NCBI GenBank assembly: GCA_024637035.1
Contig: JAGXFW010000016.1
Coordinates: 248,001 to 312,000, forward strand
DNA: 64,000 nucleotides
DNA from: Actinomycetes bacterium
Lineage (GTDB): Bacteria; Actinomycetota; Thermoleophilia; RBG-16-64-13
Direction: 5' to 3'
Shown here: piece after piece, positions 17,041-26,232 of the stretch
Numbering within the stretch: the first letter of the stretch is position 1
How the letters are laid out: each line of letters starts with the position of its first letter
The notes under the pieces: generated by a model
Seen by the model: only the letters and a program-made list of their open reading frames with translations
What the model was told of the DNA's origin: nothing
Databases searched by the model: none
Made by a program: the position numbers and the translations under genes

Positions 17041-18000
17041 TCAACCCAATGACACACCGGCCCGAGCCCGCTCCAGCACATCCTGGAGGTCAGACGGCAG
17101 ATCGCTGCGCACGGACACCTCGTCGCCTCCCACCGGGTGCAAGAAGCTCAAGCTGTGGCTGTGCAGGAATTGCCGCCCAAGTCCGGCGACATCACGGCGG
17201 GCGTAGGTGGGATCTCCCACCACAGGGTGTCCGATGGCCAGGAAGTGGACTCGTATCTGATGCGTGCGCCCAGTCTGGAGACGTGCCTCCACCAACGTGA
17301 ACGCGCCGAGGCGCTCGAGCACCACGAAGTGAGTGACCGCGTCTCGGGCGGCCGCGCCACCCACCGCCATGGTCTTGCGCCGATGAGGGTCGCGCCCGAT
17401 AGGCGCTTCGATCGTGCCCGTAGATGCTGTCAGATCACCATGGACCAGAGCCAGGTAGCGTCGATCGACCTCCCTGTCCCGTATCATCTGCTGGAGTCTC
17501 CGGTGGACGCCGACGTCCTTCGCTACCACCAGCAGTCCGCTGGTGCCCTTGTCGAGGCGATGGACGATCCCCGGACGATACGACTCACCGCCCGCCGGCG
17601 CGTGCTCGATCAACGCGTCCACCAATGTGCCCGACGCGTGACCCTTCGCCTGATGCACCACCATCCCAGCAGGCTTGTCGACGACCAAGAGCCAGCGGTC
17701 CTCATAGGCGAGTCTCACCGGCGCCGCGCCCGTCGTCGGCTCAGGTGCGACGGACTCCGGAAAGGTCACGGAGATGATCTGGCCGGACGCGACCCGGGTG
17801 CTCTTCGCCCGTGCCGTGCCCTCGATCGCGACCGCCCGATCGTCGCACAGGAGGGCCGCCTGGGAGCGGCTGCCCACCTCCGCCCGGGTCGCCAGGACGA
17901 CGTCGACCCGGAGGCCATCCTCTTCGGGCTGCACGAAGTATTCGCGGACCTGGGGGCCCAGCCCCTCACTCGACCCTCGATCACTGATGCTCATCATCAC
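17041..18000 (-). CDS. rluD: RluD-family 23S rRNA pseudouridine synthase
   Basis: This enzyme converts uridines in RNA, probably 23S rRNA, to pseudouridine. An N-terminal S4-like region (about residues 28-80) precedes the catalytic domain. The catalytic aspartate is Asp150 in HRLDKGTSGLLVVAK; GRTHQIRVH and GDPTY are further family motifs. At 319 residues it fits the RluA/RluC/RluD family; the exact target site cannot be assigned. The start is a GTG followed by two ATG codons, with a weak ribosome site. It follows lspA by 22 bp, a pairing common in many bacteria, and is the last gene of the long division cluster. Confidence 0.92.
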   Translation of the reverse strand: MMMSISDRGSSEGLGPQVREYFVQPEEDGLRVDVVLATRAEVGSRSQAALLCDDRAVAIEGTARAKSTRVASGQIISVTFPESVAPEPTTGAAPVRLAYEDRWLLVVDKPAGMVVHQAKGHASGTLVDALIEHAPAGGESYRPGIVHRLDKGTSGLLVVAKDVGVHRRLQQMIRDREVDRRYLALVHGDLTASTGTIEAPIGRDPHRRKTMAVGGAAARDAVTHFVVLERLGAFTLVEARLQTGRTHQIRVHFLAIGHPVVGDPTYARRDVAGLGRQFLHSHSLSFLHPVGGDEVSVRSDLPSDLQDVLERARAGVSLG

Positions 18001-18022
18001 GCCCGAAGCGATACGAGAGCCG

Positions 18023-18544
18023 TCAGCGACCCTCGGACGATGACGGAGTGCGCACGTCGAGCACGAGGTTCAGCAGGAGTAGGCCCACCCCCGTGACGAT
18101 GAATACATCGGCGACATTGAAGGTGGGCCAATACGGCAGGCGCAGGAAATCGGTGACGTGGCCGTAGGCGATCCGCTCGAAGAGGTTACCCACACTCCCT
18201 CCGGCAAGCAGACCGCCGGCAACTGCGGCAAGGAGGCGCCCGTCGAGCGCAACGTACGCCACAACCGCGACCAGGGCGAGGGCGACCGCGGGGAAGATGA
18301 TGGAAGGTCGGCCGGAGAGCAGGCCGAACGCCACGCCGTCGTTGACGCCGTAGTGGAGGTCGAGGAAGGGAAGGATCTGCCGGCGCTCCCCGAGGGCGAG
18401 GGAACCTACCACCACGCTCTTCACCCAGAGGTCGAGGGCGAGCGCCAGTCCGGCGAGCAGCGCGAAGATCCACCATCTGGCCCGCGTGCCGCTCCCGGCC
18501 ACCTCATCGGGAACATCCTGAGCGCTCAGGGACAACTCCGACAC
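18023..18544 (-). CDS. lspA: Prolipoprotein signal peptidase (signal peptidase II)
   Basis: LspA cleaves signal peptides from lipid-modified prolipoproteins in the membrane. The 173-residue protein has four predicted membrane helices after a polar N-terminal segment of about 22 residues. The catalytic pair is visible as Asp132 in HVTDF and Asp146 in NVAD, preceded by GGSVGNLFERI. The GTG start lies 5 bp after the stop of the DksA-like gene, so these are co-transcribed. A likely client is the lipoprotein encoded at 16431-16967. Confidence 0.95.
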   Translation of the reverse strand: MSELSLSAQDVPDEVAGSGTRARWWIFALLAGLALALDLWVKSVVVGSLALGERRQILPFLDLHYGVNDGVAFGLLSGRPSIIFPAVALALVAVVAYVALDGRLLAAVAGGLLAGGSVGNLFERIAYGHVTDFLRLPYWPTFNVADVFIVTGVGLLLLNLVLDVRTPSSSEGR

Positions 18545-18549
18545 CCGGC

Positions 18550-18915
18550 CTACAAGCCCTTCTCGGCCAGTCTCTGGCAGTCTATGCAGAGACTTGCGTC
18601 CGGCGCGATCCTAAGGCGGGCGCTGCCGATCGCCTTCGTGCACGAATCGCAGGCCCCGTAGGTGCCTTCATCAAGCTTCGCGAGTGCCCGATCGATCCGA
18701 GCGACACTCATGCGCGCGTTCTCTTCGAGCGTGAGATCCATCTGGCGCTCCTGGGTGAAGGCCGCAGCCTCCGCCATGTGCTGATCGTACGGGCTCTCCT
18801 CCGAGGAATCCGCGAGCGACACGGCGAGACCGCTCTCCAGTTCGTCGATCTCACGGAGTAGCCGTTCGCGCTCCTGCAGCAGCACCGCGCGTGTCTTGTC
18901 GATGTCAACAGTCAT
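18550..18915 (-). CDS. TraR/DksA-family zinc-finger protein
   Basis: This 121-residue protein has an N-terminal coiled coil and a C-terminal four-cysteine zinc finger, CDSC (89-92) and CIDC (110-113), the layout of DksA/TraR proteins. E. coli DksA binds RNA polymerase through the secondary channel; in actinobacteria similar short proteins are often of unknown role. The region before the finger (YDQHMAEAAAF) also matches the family. The ATG at 18915 follows GGGGAG by 5 bases; two upstream methionines are rejected for lack of a site. It is the first gene of the dksA-like-lspA-rluD group. Confidence 0.88.
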   Translation of the reverse strand: MTVDIDKTRAVLLQERERLLREIDELESGLAVSLADSSEESPYDQHMAEAAAFTQERQMDLTLEENARMSVARIDRALAKLDEGTYGACDSCTKAIGSARLRIAPDASLCIDCQRLAEKGL

Positions 18916-18962
18916 CGCTCTCCCCATCATTGCACGGGTCGGTCATCGAGCACCGCCCGAGT

Positions 18963-19925
18963 TCACCACTGGAAGTCACGGTCGTCCGATTCGTGCGGGG
19001 GTTCGCGCTTGCCCTCACCAGGCTTGTCCTTCCTGCCGAACAGGAACCGTCGGACCGACGAGTCCTTGTGCGAATCGGGCTCATACTCGCCGGGATCGTC
19101 CAGGATCGCCAAGTCGTCATCTGTCTCGTCGTCGAACTGCAGGTACGATTCGGACGAGTCCATGGATCGAGAGGCTGCGGTCGGCTGAGCGGAGGGCTCC
19201 GAGGGCGATGGTGCAGCTGGGGGCGGGCCTTGGGGGTGCGTGGCCGCGGAAGCGACGTCAGGTCTCTGAGGGCTCTGAGTCGCGGCGGCTGCGCGGTCCA
19301 CGACCTCGGCCGACGACACACTCGCCGGGACGGCGGCCACATCGGCGCCGGTGGGGCGCTCGCCCGCCACGCGCACAGGCGCGGTCGCTGGTCTCTCTTC
19401 GGCCGGTGCCTCCGAACCCTGGCGTGCGAGCGCAGTCTCGACCCCGGAGACCAGGCTACGGAACTTCTGCCGATCACCCGAAGTCTCGTCCTCGGCCAGG
19501 AGGTTGAGATGCGCCTCCAACAATGAGCGGAACTTGAAGCGGAAGTCCTCCTCGACCTGCTTGAGTTGTATCAAGTCTTGCTGCACGCGACGCTTCTCGC
19601 CGTAGGACTCGCCGAGCAGGTCGCGACCTCGGATCTCGGCGTCTTTCAGGATCAACTCCGCTTCCTTGCGGGCGTTGGATTTGGTGTCGTCGGCTTGTTG
19701 CTGCGCCGAGAGCAGGGTCTTCTGAAGGGTCTCCTTGAGCGACTCGTACTGACCTATCTGCTCTTCGAGACGATCGATCCTCTCACGCGCCTCTATGTTC
19801 TCCTGGAACATGGACTCGAATGCGTCGGCCACCTCGTCGAGGAACACATCCACATCTTCGTCGGAGTAGCCGCGCATCGCGCGACGGAATTCCCTGTGCC
19901 GTATGTCGAGAGGTGTGAGCTTCAT
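18963..19925 (-). CDS. divIVA: DivIVA-family polar growth / septum site protein
   Basis: DivIVA proteins sit at negatively curved membranes (septum and poles) and recruit wall-synthesis or division factors. The 320-residue protein starts with the membrane-binding motif MKLTPLDIRHREF and GYSDEDVDVFLDEVADAFE, followed by a long coiled coil (about 30-150). The C-terminal 150 residues are low-complexity, rich in Ala, Pro, Ser and acidic residues, ending in a basic patch (RRFLFGRKDK) and an acidic tail. The ATG at 19925 has AAGGGGAG upstream; the reading frame stays open a further 72 codons upstream but without family features. It follows yggT by 20 bp. Confidence 0.93.
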   Translation of the reverse strand: MKLTPLDIRHREFRRAMRGYSDEDVDVFLDEVADAFESMFQENIEARERIDRLEEQIGQYESLKETLQKTLLSAQQQADDTKSNARKEAELILKDAEIRGRDLLGESYGEKRRVQQDLIQLKQVEEDFRFKFRSLLEAHLNLLAEDETSGDRQKFRSLVSGVETALARQGSEAPAEERPATAPVRVAGERPTGADVAAVPASVSSAEVVDRAAAATQSPQRPDVASAATHPQGPPPAAPSPSEPSAQPTAASRSMDSSESYLQFDDETDDDLAILDDPGEYEPDSHKDSSVRRFLFGRKDKPGEGKREPPHESDDRDFQW

Positions 19926-19945
19926 GGACTCCCCTTCGCGCTTTC

Positions 19946-20206
19946 TTAGAGTAAACCCTGGAGCAGATAGGCCACCACGTAGAGCACCCCGATGGCGATC
20001 ATGGGGCTTAGGTCGATCCCCATGCCGCCGCGGCCCAGCGAAGGCATCAGGCGGCGGAACAGACCGAGATAGGGCTCGGTGACGTCGTAGATCAAGCGAT
20101 AGAGCGTGCGGACCAAGTCGTTCTCCGGCAAGGGGATCCACGACAACAGCACCCGGATGATGATCAGCCAGTAGTAGACCCTGATCACGGAAAGGAGGTA
20201 GTTCAC
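19946..20206 (-). CDS. YggT-family membrane protein
   Basis: An 86-residue protein with two hydrophobic helices (about residues 4-24 and 67-85) separated by a loop containing RVLLSWIP and VTEPYLGLFRRLMP, the conserved YggT pattern. YggT proteins are widely found between proC/sepF and divIVA, and are thought to take part in division or envelope processes, but no biochemical role is settled. The GTG start follows AGGGGG. Gene order sepF-proC-yggT-divIVA here is the standard one. Confidence 0.9.
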   Translation of the reverse strand: MNYLLSVIRVYYWLIIIRVLLSWIPLPENDLVRTLYRLIYDVTEPYLGLFRRLMPSLGRGGMGIDLSPMIAIGVLYVVAYLLQGLL

Positions 20207-20228
20207 GACAGCCCCCTAAACGACTCGA

Positions 20229-21047
20229 TCATAGCTGCCGTCCGCGCTCTGCGGCTGCCTCGACGGCCCGGATCATGGCACCCCGTACGCCGCGGTCTTC
20301 GAGTATCGCCAGGCCAGCAATCGTGGTGCCTCCCGGCGACGATACCTGATCCTTCAGTGCAGCGGCCGGACCGGCATCGTCGAGGAGTAGCCGTGATGTG
20401 CCCAGCGCCATCTGCCGCACAAACGGCCGTGCCAAGTGGCGAGGCAGTCCGGCCCGCACGGCTCCATCTTCGAGACCCTCGAGTACGACGGCCAAGAATC
20501 CCGGGCCGCTACCCGTCACGGCAGTCACCACGTCGAAATACTGTTCGGGCAGCACGCCCACGGTACCGAGTCCCTCGAGTAGCCCTCTCAACGTGTCGAG
20601 CGCGCCTGATTCGGAACCCTCTTCGCCGACGAGTGCGACGACGCCTTCGCCTACCTCCACCCCCATATTGGGCATCATACGAAGGAGGGATGGGCCGGAG
20701 CCGATGGAAGCTCGTAGCCGAGCGAGGGTCACACCGGCGGCCGTCGAGACAACCGTCTGGCCGGGGCGCAAGACCAGGGCCAAGTCCGCCAGAAGCGCGT
20801 CCATGTCTTGGGGTTTCACCGCCACGACCAGGGGATCGGCACGGCTGGCGACCTCTTCCAGGGTGATCGCATGGGTGACCCGGCTTCCGGCTCCCGCGGC
20901 CGCTTTGGCTGCGCGCGGACCGTCCTTATCGAACAACACCACCGAGATATCCGCCGGGCCATGATCGACCCAACCCCGCACCAGGGCGCTTCCGATGTTG
21001 CCCACGCCGATGACACCAAGGGTCGTTCTGTATTCCGTAGCAGTCAC
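20229..21047 (-). CDS. proC: Pyrroline-5-carboxylate reductase
   Basis: ProC reduces pyrroline-5-carboxylate to proline with NAD(P)H. The 272-residue protein has the Rossmann motif GVGNIGSAL near residues 15-23, VKPQDM, and the C-terminal family signature AVTGSGPGF and LKDQVSSPGGTTIAGL. The GTG start lacks a well-placed ribosome site; a GGAGGAG lies 14 bases upstream, so the start is less certain. It lies in the division cluster between sepF and yggT, a conserved but unexplained location. proB is about 26 kb away and proA is not in the window. Confidence 0.95.
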   Translation of the reverse strand: MTATEYRTTLGVIGVGNIGSALVRGWVDHGPADISVVLFDKDGPRAAKAAAGAGSRVTHAITLEEVASRADPLVVAVKPQDMDALLADLALVLRPGQTVVSTAAGVTLARLRASIGSGPSLLRMMPNMGVEVGEGVVALVGEEGSESGALDTLRGLLEGLGTVGVLPEQYFDVVTAVTGSGPGFLAVVLEGLEDGAVRAGLPRHLARPFVRQMALGTSRLLLDDAGPAAALKDQVSSPGGTTIAGLAILEDRGVRGAMIRAVEAAAERGRQL

Positions 21048-21120
21048 TATGTCTGAACGAACTCCTCCCGGGGCGTGCCCGTAGTTGACCGGAACGCCGC
21101 CCGGGGGACGACGACCGCGG

Positions 21121-21678
21121 CTAGAATTGGTTGAAGAACCCCTTCTCCACGAGCCGTTGCCGCTCCTCGGCAGACACTTCGACGTTCTTGGGGGTGAGCA
21201 GGAACACCTTGTCGGCGACCCGCTGCATGCCGCCGTCGAGCGCGTACGTCAGTCCGCTGGCGAAATCGATGAGTCTCTTGGCGAGTTCGGTCTCGCTGCT
21301 CTGGAGATTGAGGATCACCGGCACCTCGACCTTGAACTTGTCCGCGATCAGCTGCGCATCGTTGAAGTTCTTCGGCACCACGAGGTGCACTTTCACCGGA
21401 GGAGCCTCGATCGGTGTGGGAACCGGGCGGATGACTGCCGTGCGTTGGCTTCGCACGCCGTCGTCATGACTGTAGATGTCGTCGAAATCGTTCGATGAGG
21501 AAGAACGCCTTCGGCTGCTCGAGCGGCCCTCCCGCTCGACACGCTTCACACTGGGGCGCTCTCTATAGGATTGCTCGAGCTCCTCGTGGGGCGCGAGCGT
21601 CTCCTCATCGTAGTACTCGTCTTCCTCGGCGATACCGAAGTAGACCAAGGTCTTGTGCCACACGTCGCCCAGAGCCAT
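21121..21678 (-). CDS. sepF: Cell division protein SepF
   Basis: SepF binds FtsZ and anchors the Z-ring to the membrane, taking the role of FtsA, which is absent here. The 185-residue protein starts with an amphipathic segment (MALGDVWHKTLVYFG) and an acidic EEDEYYDEE patch, then a Ser/Arg-rich linker (about 45-75), then the globular SepF domain (about 90-178) with FASGLTYALDGGMQRVADKVF and LLTPKNVEVS. The ATG has an excellent AAGGAGG site overlapping the end of yggS. The neighbouring FtsZ carries the matching C-terminal peptide. Confidence 0.96.
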   Translation of the reverse strand: MALGDVWHKTLVYFGIAEEDEYYDEETLAPHEELEQSYRERPSVKRVEREGRSSSRRRSSSSNDFDDIYSHDDGVRSQRTAVIRPVPTPIEAPPVKVHLVVPKNFNDAQLIADKFKVEVPVILNLQSSETELAKRLIDFASGLTYALDGGMQRVADKVFLLTPKNVEVSAEERQRLVEKGFFNQF

Positions 21679-21681
21679 CCC

Positions 21682-22377
21682 TTATCCTCCTTGTGCGCCA
21701 GCGAAGAGCGTGCTGCCCAGCCGCACGATCGTCGCGCCTTCCTCGACCGCAACCTCGTAATCGTCACTCATGCCCATCGAGAGTTCGCTTAGCGAGTATC
21801 GGGGAGCGAATAGGGGAGCGAGCCGATCCCGGAGCTCCCTCAGCCCGCGAAACACCGGGCGGACATCTTCGGGTTCACGTACGAGGGGCGCCATGGTCAT
21901 GAAGCCTTTGAAACGCACCTTTTCGAAGGCCTGAGACTGCTCCAGAAAGGCCTCCGCGTCGCCCGGAAGGATACCATACTTGCTTGCTTCCCCGCTCACG
22001 TTCACCTCGAGGAGAGCGTCCACTTCTGACTCAGCCCGACGATCCATCTCTCTCACCAACGGGAGTGAATCCACCGAATGCACCATCGAGACGCACGGCA
22101 GCACGTGCCGTACCTTGCGGCTCTGCAAGTGCCCGATGAAATGGAACTCGAACATATCGGAGAACGCACCCCACTTCTGTCCGAGCACTTCAGCCCGGTT
22201 CTCTCCCACCAGCCGTACCCCCGCCTTCGCGAGCGGCCCCATCTCGTCGACGCCCACGTACTTCGTAGCGACCAGCAGGCGCACCTTCTGGCCGTGGCCT
22301 CCGCGACGCCGCGCTTCTTCGATGCGCGTCTCCGCCGCAACCACGTTCATCCTCATCTGTTCGATGTCGATGGCCAT
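21682..22377 (-). CDS. YggS-family pyridoxal-phosphate homeostasis protein
   Basis: Members of this family (YggS/PLPBP) bind pyridoxal 5'-phosphate and buffer its level; no catalytic activity is established. The 231-residue protein shows VRLLVATKYVG with the PLP lysine, GENRAEVLGQKW, HFIGHLQSRKV, and SMGMSDDYEVAVEEGATIVRLGS near the C-terminus. The ATG at 22377 follows AGAGGGGAA; an open extension to 22428 overlaps nothing useful and has no ribosome site. It lies between pgeF and sepF, the usual position in actinobacteria and firmicutes. Confidence 0.93.
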   Translation of the reverse strand: MAIDIEQMRMNVVAAETRIEEARRRGGHGQKVRLLVATKYVGVDEMGPLAKAGVRLVGENRAEVLGQKWGAFSDMFEFHFIGHLQSRKVRHVLPCVSMVHSVDSLPLVREMDRRAESEVDALLEVNVSGEASKYGILPGDAEAFLEQSQAFEKVRFKGFMTMAPLVREPEDVRPVFRGLRELRDRLAPLFAPRYSLSELSMGMSDDYEVAVEEGATIVRLGSTLFAGAQGG

Positions 22378-22409
22378 TTCCCCTCTTGTGGCCCGATGGA
22401 TGGTCTTGT

Positions 22410-23210
22410 TCAGGCGCCTGTCGCCCACAGGAGGGCGCCGTGTCTACCGGCTCCGGCTCCGTCTCTCCTGTACGAGAAGAACAGATCGCGATTGCACACC
22501 GTGCATAGCCGAGGGTTCACCACGTTCTGCCGAGCCACGCCCACCTCGCCCGCAGCCCTCGTCGCTGCTTCCCATAGATCCAGATACCCTTCGCGGGGCA
22601 CGACCTCGGGGCCGAACCGGCGCCGGAAGCTCTCCGTCAGCTGAGAGTCGACCTGATAGCAGCACGGGCCGATACTGGGGCCGATCACCGCCAATCCGGG
22701 CGGGCCCGTCATGGAGGCGGCGCCTTGCTGGACGATCCCATCGAGAAGACCGCGCCATCCGCCGTGGACAAGTGTCGCGTCCACCTCCCCCGCCAACATC
22801 ACCGGGACACAGTCGGCGAACACGAGAAGAGCGGCGAGACCAGAGTCGAGGTCCGGGTTGACCACAAGTCCATCGCAGGGAGTGTTCGCCCCATCGCGCC
22901 GGTACTCCGCCGTTCCGGCTACCCGCACGCCATGCACTTGCTGCGGAGATACGAGGACGAGGGCGGCTTCGACTCGACCTTCTAGACGACCGAGCCCGCG
23001 TGCAAGTGTCTCTCGAGCGCCCGCGCCGGCGTCGCCCCGCAGATCGAGTGGTCGGGCCTCAGAGAGATGCGCCGCGTCCCACCGTGTTGTGAACACGGCG
23101 CGGAACGGCTCCGGGAGCCTCACCTCCAACAAGGGGACCCCCCCCGAGATCACGGGTCGAATCATCTCAGCCGCGGAGGAGTGTATCCGTTCCCCGAGAG
23201 AGGCCGGCAC
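22410..23210 (-). CDS. pgeF: Peptidoglycan editing factor PgeF (YfiH/DUF152 family)
   Basis: PgeF-family proteins act as purine-nucleoside or adenosine-type enzymes, and in E. coli remove misincorporated serine-containing wall precursors. The visible metal site is spread over QQVHG, FADCVPVML (Cys and Asp) and VHGGWRGLLDG, the hallmark triad of the family; IGPSIGPCCYQV and NPRLCTVCN follow. The protein is about 266 residues. The start is uncertain: I use GTG at 23210 with GGAGAG close by; GTG 23237 and ATG 23165 are alternatives. An open extension to 23417 overlaps ftsZ and is not real. It is just downstream of ftsZ. Confidence 0.9.
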   Translation of the reverse strand: MPASLGERIHSSAAEMIRPVISGGVPLLEVRLPEPFRAVFTTRWDAAHLSEARPLDLRGDAGAGARETLARGLGRLEGRVEAALVLVSPQQVHGVRVAGTAEYRRDGANTPCDGLVVNPDLDSGLAALLVFADCVPVMLAGEVDATLVHGGWRGLLDGIVQQGAASMTGPPGLAVIGPSIGPCCYQVDSQLTESFRRRFGPEVVPREGYLDLWEAATRAAGEVGVARQNVVNPRLCTVCNRDLFFSYRRDGAGAGRHGALLWATGA

Positions 23211-23244
23211 GCTCTCCGCGGATGACACGGTCGTCACTCCGCGG

Positions 23245-24342
23245 CTAGTCCTTGTCCCTAAGGAAGGGTGGGATATCCAGGATGTCCTCGTCCATCTCGA
23301 AGCGCGGACGTTCCAGGTGCAGGCCCGCCGGATCGGCTTCTGACGTCTCGTCCAACACGACCTCCTCCGCCCCACCCTCGAGGCCGAGAACCGCACGAGG
23401 ATCGAAGCCGGTGGCAATGACGGTCACCCTCATCTGATCGCCAAGCGTCTCGTCGATCACGGCTCCGAAGATCACGTTGGCCTCGGAGTCGGCTGCGCCG
23501 GAGATGATCTCGGCCGCCTCGTTCACCTCGAAGAGGCCCATGTCCTTGCCGCCGGTGATGTTGAGCAGGATGCCGGTAGCACCCTCGATAGAAGACTCCA
23601 GGAGCGGAGACGAGATGGCCGCACGGGCGGCTTCGACCCCGCGGTTCTCGCCGGCAGCCATCCCGATGCCCATCAGAGCGGACCCGGCGTTCCTCATGAT
23701 GGTGCGGACGTCGGCGAAGTCCAGATTGATGAGTCCGGGCACGGTGATGAGGTCCGTGATGCCCTGTACCCCCTGGCGCAGCACATCGTCGGCCACCTTG
23801 AAGGCCTCGATGATCGAGGTGCGGCGCTCGACGACCTGAAGGAGTCGGTCGTTGGGAATGATGATCAGAGTGTCGACCTTGCGGCTGAGAGCCTCGATAC
23901 CCAGTTCGGCTTGAGAGGCGCGCTTGCGTCCCTCGAAGCTGAACGGTCGGGTGACGACCCCGACGGTGAGAGCGCCCAGCTCGCGAGCCAACTCGGCGAT
24001 AACCGGAGCCGCGCCGGTGCCCGTGCCCCCGCCCTTCCCGGCGGTGACGAACACCATGTCGGCACCCTTCAGCGCCTCCCGCAACTCGTCCCGGTTCTCT
24101 TCGGCGGCCTGACGACCCACCTCTGGGTTGGCTCCCGCGCCGAGACCCCGAGTGATCTTGCCTCCGATGTGGATCTTGACGTCGGCGTCGCACATGAGCA
24201 GCGCCTGGGCGTCGGTGTTGACCGCGATGAACTCAACGCCCTTGAGGCCAGCGTCCACCATGCGGTTGACGGCGTTCGTGCCCCCGCCGCCTACACCGAC
24301 GACCTTGATCACCGCGAGGTAGCTCGAACCGGTGTCGCTCAT
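23245..24342 (-). CDS. ftsZ: Cell division GTPase FtsZ
   Basis: FtsZ polymerises into the cytokinetic ring. The 365-residue protein has the nucleotide-binding [13 protein letters not shown] near 16-28, the tubulin signature GGGTGTG (104-110), the synergy (T7) region [11 protein letters not shown], and the C-terminal peptide [12 protein letters not shown] that binds SepF or FtsA. The residue before the signature is Lys103 ([10 protein letters not shown]), where Met or Glu is more common. The ATG at 24342 follows GGAGGT by 9 bases; an in-frame start 10 codons earlier is less likely. ftsQ lies 154 bp upstream, leaving room for a dedicated promoter; the gap has an AT-rich tract near 24445-24460. 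Confidence 0.98.
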   Translation of the reverse strand: MSDTGSSYLAVIKVVGVGGGGTNAVNRMVDAGLKGVEFIAVNTDAQALLMCDADVKIHIGGKITRGLGAGANPEVGRQAAEENRDELREALKGADMVFVTAGKGGGTGTGAAPVIAELARELGALTVGVVTRPFSFEGRKRASQAELGIEALSRKVDTLIIIPNDRLLQVVERRTSIIEAFKVADDVLRQGVQGITDLITVPGLINLDFADVRTIMRNAGSALMGIGMAAGENRGVEAARAAISSPLLESSIEGATGILLNITGGKDMGLFEVNEAAEIISGAADSEANVIFGAVIDETLGDQMRVTVIATGFDPRAVLGLEGGAEEVVLDETSEADPAGLHLERPRFEMDEDILDIPPFLRDKD

Positions 24343-24496
24343 CACTGCCGAACCTCCATCTACGTATACCATGTCGGACAGTTCGCCGCATCAGCGCGGC
24401 CTTCCTGCCTCGACCATTGCGCGAGCCCGAGAGCAGGAACCCTATAGAGATAGCTTAGTCTTGCCGCAGCCCCTGCACCCATGCACAATACCACGG

Positions 24497-25273
24497 TCAT
24501 CGGGCCTTCGCTACGACTCGCGTGGGTACTCGAACATCCACGTAGTCGAGGCTCTTCCCATCCCTCAAGTATCGATCGATGATCTCAAGCGAGACAGTCA
24601 ACTTCTCATCGAGCTTCGTAGGATCACCAAGACGGATCTCTCCTCCGCCGGCAAGGACGACGACGAGCTCTCCCGTCTCGGACACTCCCACGTGTTCCAC
24701 GGGGTGCTTCACCGACGGCCACGTGGCGGGATCGGTCAGCGCAGCTGCGAGCGGTATGGCGGCGACCAACTCGGGAGCGACGTGATCCCCCACATGTGGC
24801 ACCGACACGTCGCCCGACAAAATGAAGGGAAGGGTGGACACCCCCGTCGTGTCCTGTTCGAGCACACGGCCATCATCGGCGATCAACCAGGCCGTACCCT
24901 CTTCGTCGCGCACTCGGGCCTGGGCCACGTACTCGCGAACGTGCACCTCGAGAGCATCGGGGAAGCTCCGGTACACAGTCGCCTCTCGCACGTATGCGAT
25001 CGCGCGGACGCGCTCCTCCAAGTCATTTGTGGACACGCGGAGGAGGTTGATTCCTCTGGCCGGCATCACAGCCGCCCTCAGATCGGTCTCCGACACGCGC
25101 TCGGTGACCGGCACGTACACACGTTCCACGGCGAAGATGTCCGAGGAGCGCAGGAAGAGATATCCGACCGCCGCGAGAACGATCCCGACCGCGATAAGGG
25201 CCACGAGCAGCCGGCTGCGGCCGCGCCGGAGCTGTACGTCCCTCCTGCGATCCTTGACCCGGGGATCCATCAC
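24497..25273 (-). CDS. ftsQ: Cell division protein FtsQ (DivIB)
   Basis: FtsQ is a single-pass divisome protein that links with FtsL and FtsB and helps switch on septal wall synthesis. The 258-residue protein has a basic cytoplasmic tail (about 1-20), one membrane helix (about 22-41), a POTRA domain (about 46-115, starting FAVERVYVPVTERV) and a C-terminal FtsQ domain. The GTG start overlaps the murB stop (GTGA). ftsA, which often follows ftsQ, is missing, as in other actinobacteria. Confidence 0.92.
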   Translation of the reverse strand: MMDPRVKDRRRDVQLRRGRSRLLVALIAVGIVLAAVGYLFLRSSDIFAVERVYVPVTERVSETDLRAAVMPARGINLLRVSTNDLEERVRAIAYVREATVYRSFPDALEVHVREYVAQARVRDEEGTAWLIADDGRVLEQDTTGVSTLPFILSGDVSVPHVGDHVAPELVAAIPLAAALTDPATWPSVKHPVEHVGVSETGELVVVLAGGGEIRLGDPTKLDEKLTVSLEIIDRYLRDGKSLDYVDVRVPTRVVAKAR

Positions 25274-26232
25274 TCAGCTCCCCGTGCCCGCTGATCCCAG
25301 GGGAACGAGCCTCCGAGCATGCGTACCTCGGGCTCGAGCACGACCTCGTGTTTCGCCCGCACCGTGCCTCGCATCATCGACATCAGACCGAGCACGTCGC
25401 CGGCAGTCGCGTCGCCGACATTCGAGATGAAGTTGGCATGCACCGTGGAGACCTGAGCTCCGCCTCGCCGAACACCCTTCAAGCCGGAACTCTCAAGGAG
25501 ACGACCCGCGTAGTCGCCCGGCGGGTTCTGGAACGTGCTGCCGAACGTACGCGTAGCCCGAGGCTGGGTGCGCCTCCGAACCCCGAGCAGGGTCCGATGA
25601 TGTTCGAGTACCTCGGCCGATACCGCGTGCGAGAGGCGAAAGCGCGCAGCCGTCACCACCAGGTGCGCGGGGAGACCGGACCGACGGTATCCCCAATCCA
25701 GCGCCTCCGCCTGGAGCCACCCACTCTCGGCCGGACTCACCACGTGCACGGCTTCGAGCACGCCCGAGACCGAACCCGAATGTGCTCCAGCGTTCATGAC
25801 AACGGCGCCTCCCACACTGCCGGGTATGCCGCATGCGAACTCCAAGCCGGATAGCCCCGCCTGCGCGGCGTGCACCGCAAGACGCGACAGCGGGAGTCCT
25901 CCCCCCGCCTCCACCCGCACGGAGCGACCGGCGGCGCCAACCGGCGTATCCACATAGTGGAAAGCCTCGTCGAGTTTCACGATCACTCCCGCGAAACCCG
26001 AGTCGGCCACCAGAATGTTGCTGCCGCCTCCCAGGATCGACCACGGGACACCCGCGTAGGCTACGACACGAAGTGCCTCTGCCAGAGCCACCGGAGACGC
26101 CACCGTCAGTAGGATGTCGGCCTTCCCTCCCACCCCTATGGTCGTGAAGGGACCTAGCGGGGCGTCCCGCCACGCGCGTGCGTCGGGGATCGCGCCCAGC
26201 CGTGCGGCTATTTCTGACGTCAGGCCGCGCAT
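25270..26232 (-). CDS. murB: UDP-N-acetylenolpyruvoylglucosamine reductase
   Basis: MurB reduces the enolpyruvyl group to give UDP-MurNAc, using FAD and NADPH. The 320-residue protein shows the FAD-binding TTIGVGGKADI, LGGGSNILVAD, FACGIPGSVGGAVVMNAGA, and the proton-donor region TFGSTFQNPPGDYAGRLLE with the catalytic serine. The motif GSTFxNP marks it as type II (as in Gram-positives). Its ATG directly abuts the murC stop. It is followed by ftsQ with a 4-base overlap. Confidence 0.96.
   Translation of the reverse strand: MRGLTSEIAARLGAIPDARAWRDAPLGPFTTIGVGGKADILLTVASPVALAEALRVVAYAGVPWSILGGGSNILVADSGFAGVIVKLDEAFHYVDTPVGAAGRSVRVEAGGGLPLSRLAVHAAQAGLSGLEFACGIPGSVGGAVVMNAGAHSGSVSGVLEAVHVVSPAESGWLQAEALDWGYRRSGLPAHLVVTAARFRLSHAVSAEVLEHHRTLLGVRRRTQPRATRTFGSTFQNPPGDYAGRLLESSGLKGVRRGGAQVSTVHANFISNVGDATAGDVLGLMSMMRGTVRAKHEVVLEPEVRMLGGSFPWDQRARGAE

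Noticed and set aside
19926-20141. 72-codon extension upstream of divIVA
   Set aside because: DivIVA begins with its membrane-binding MKLTPLDI motif, which has a strong ribosome site.
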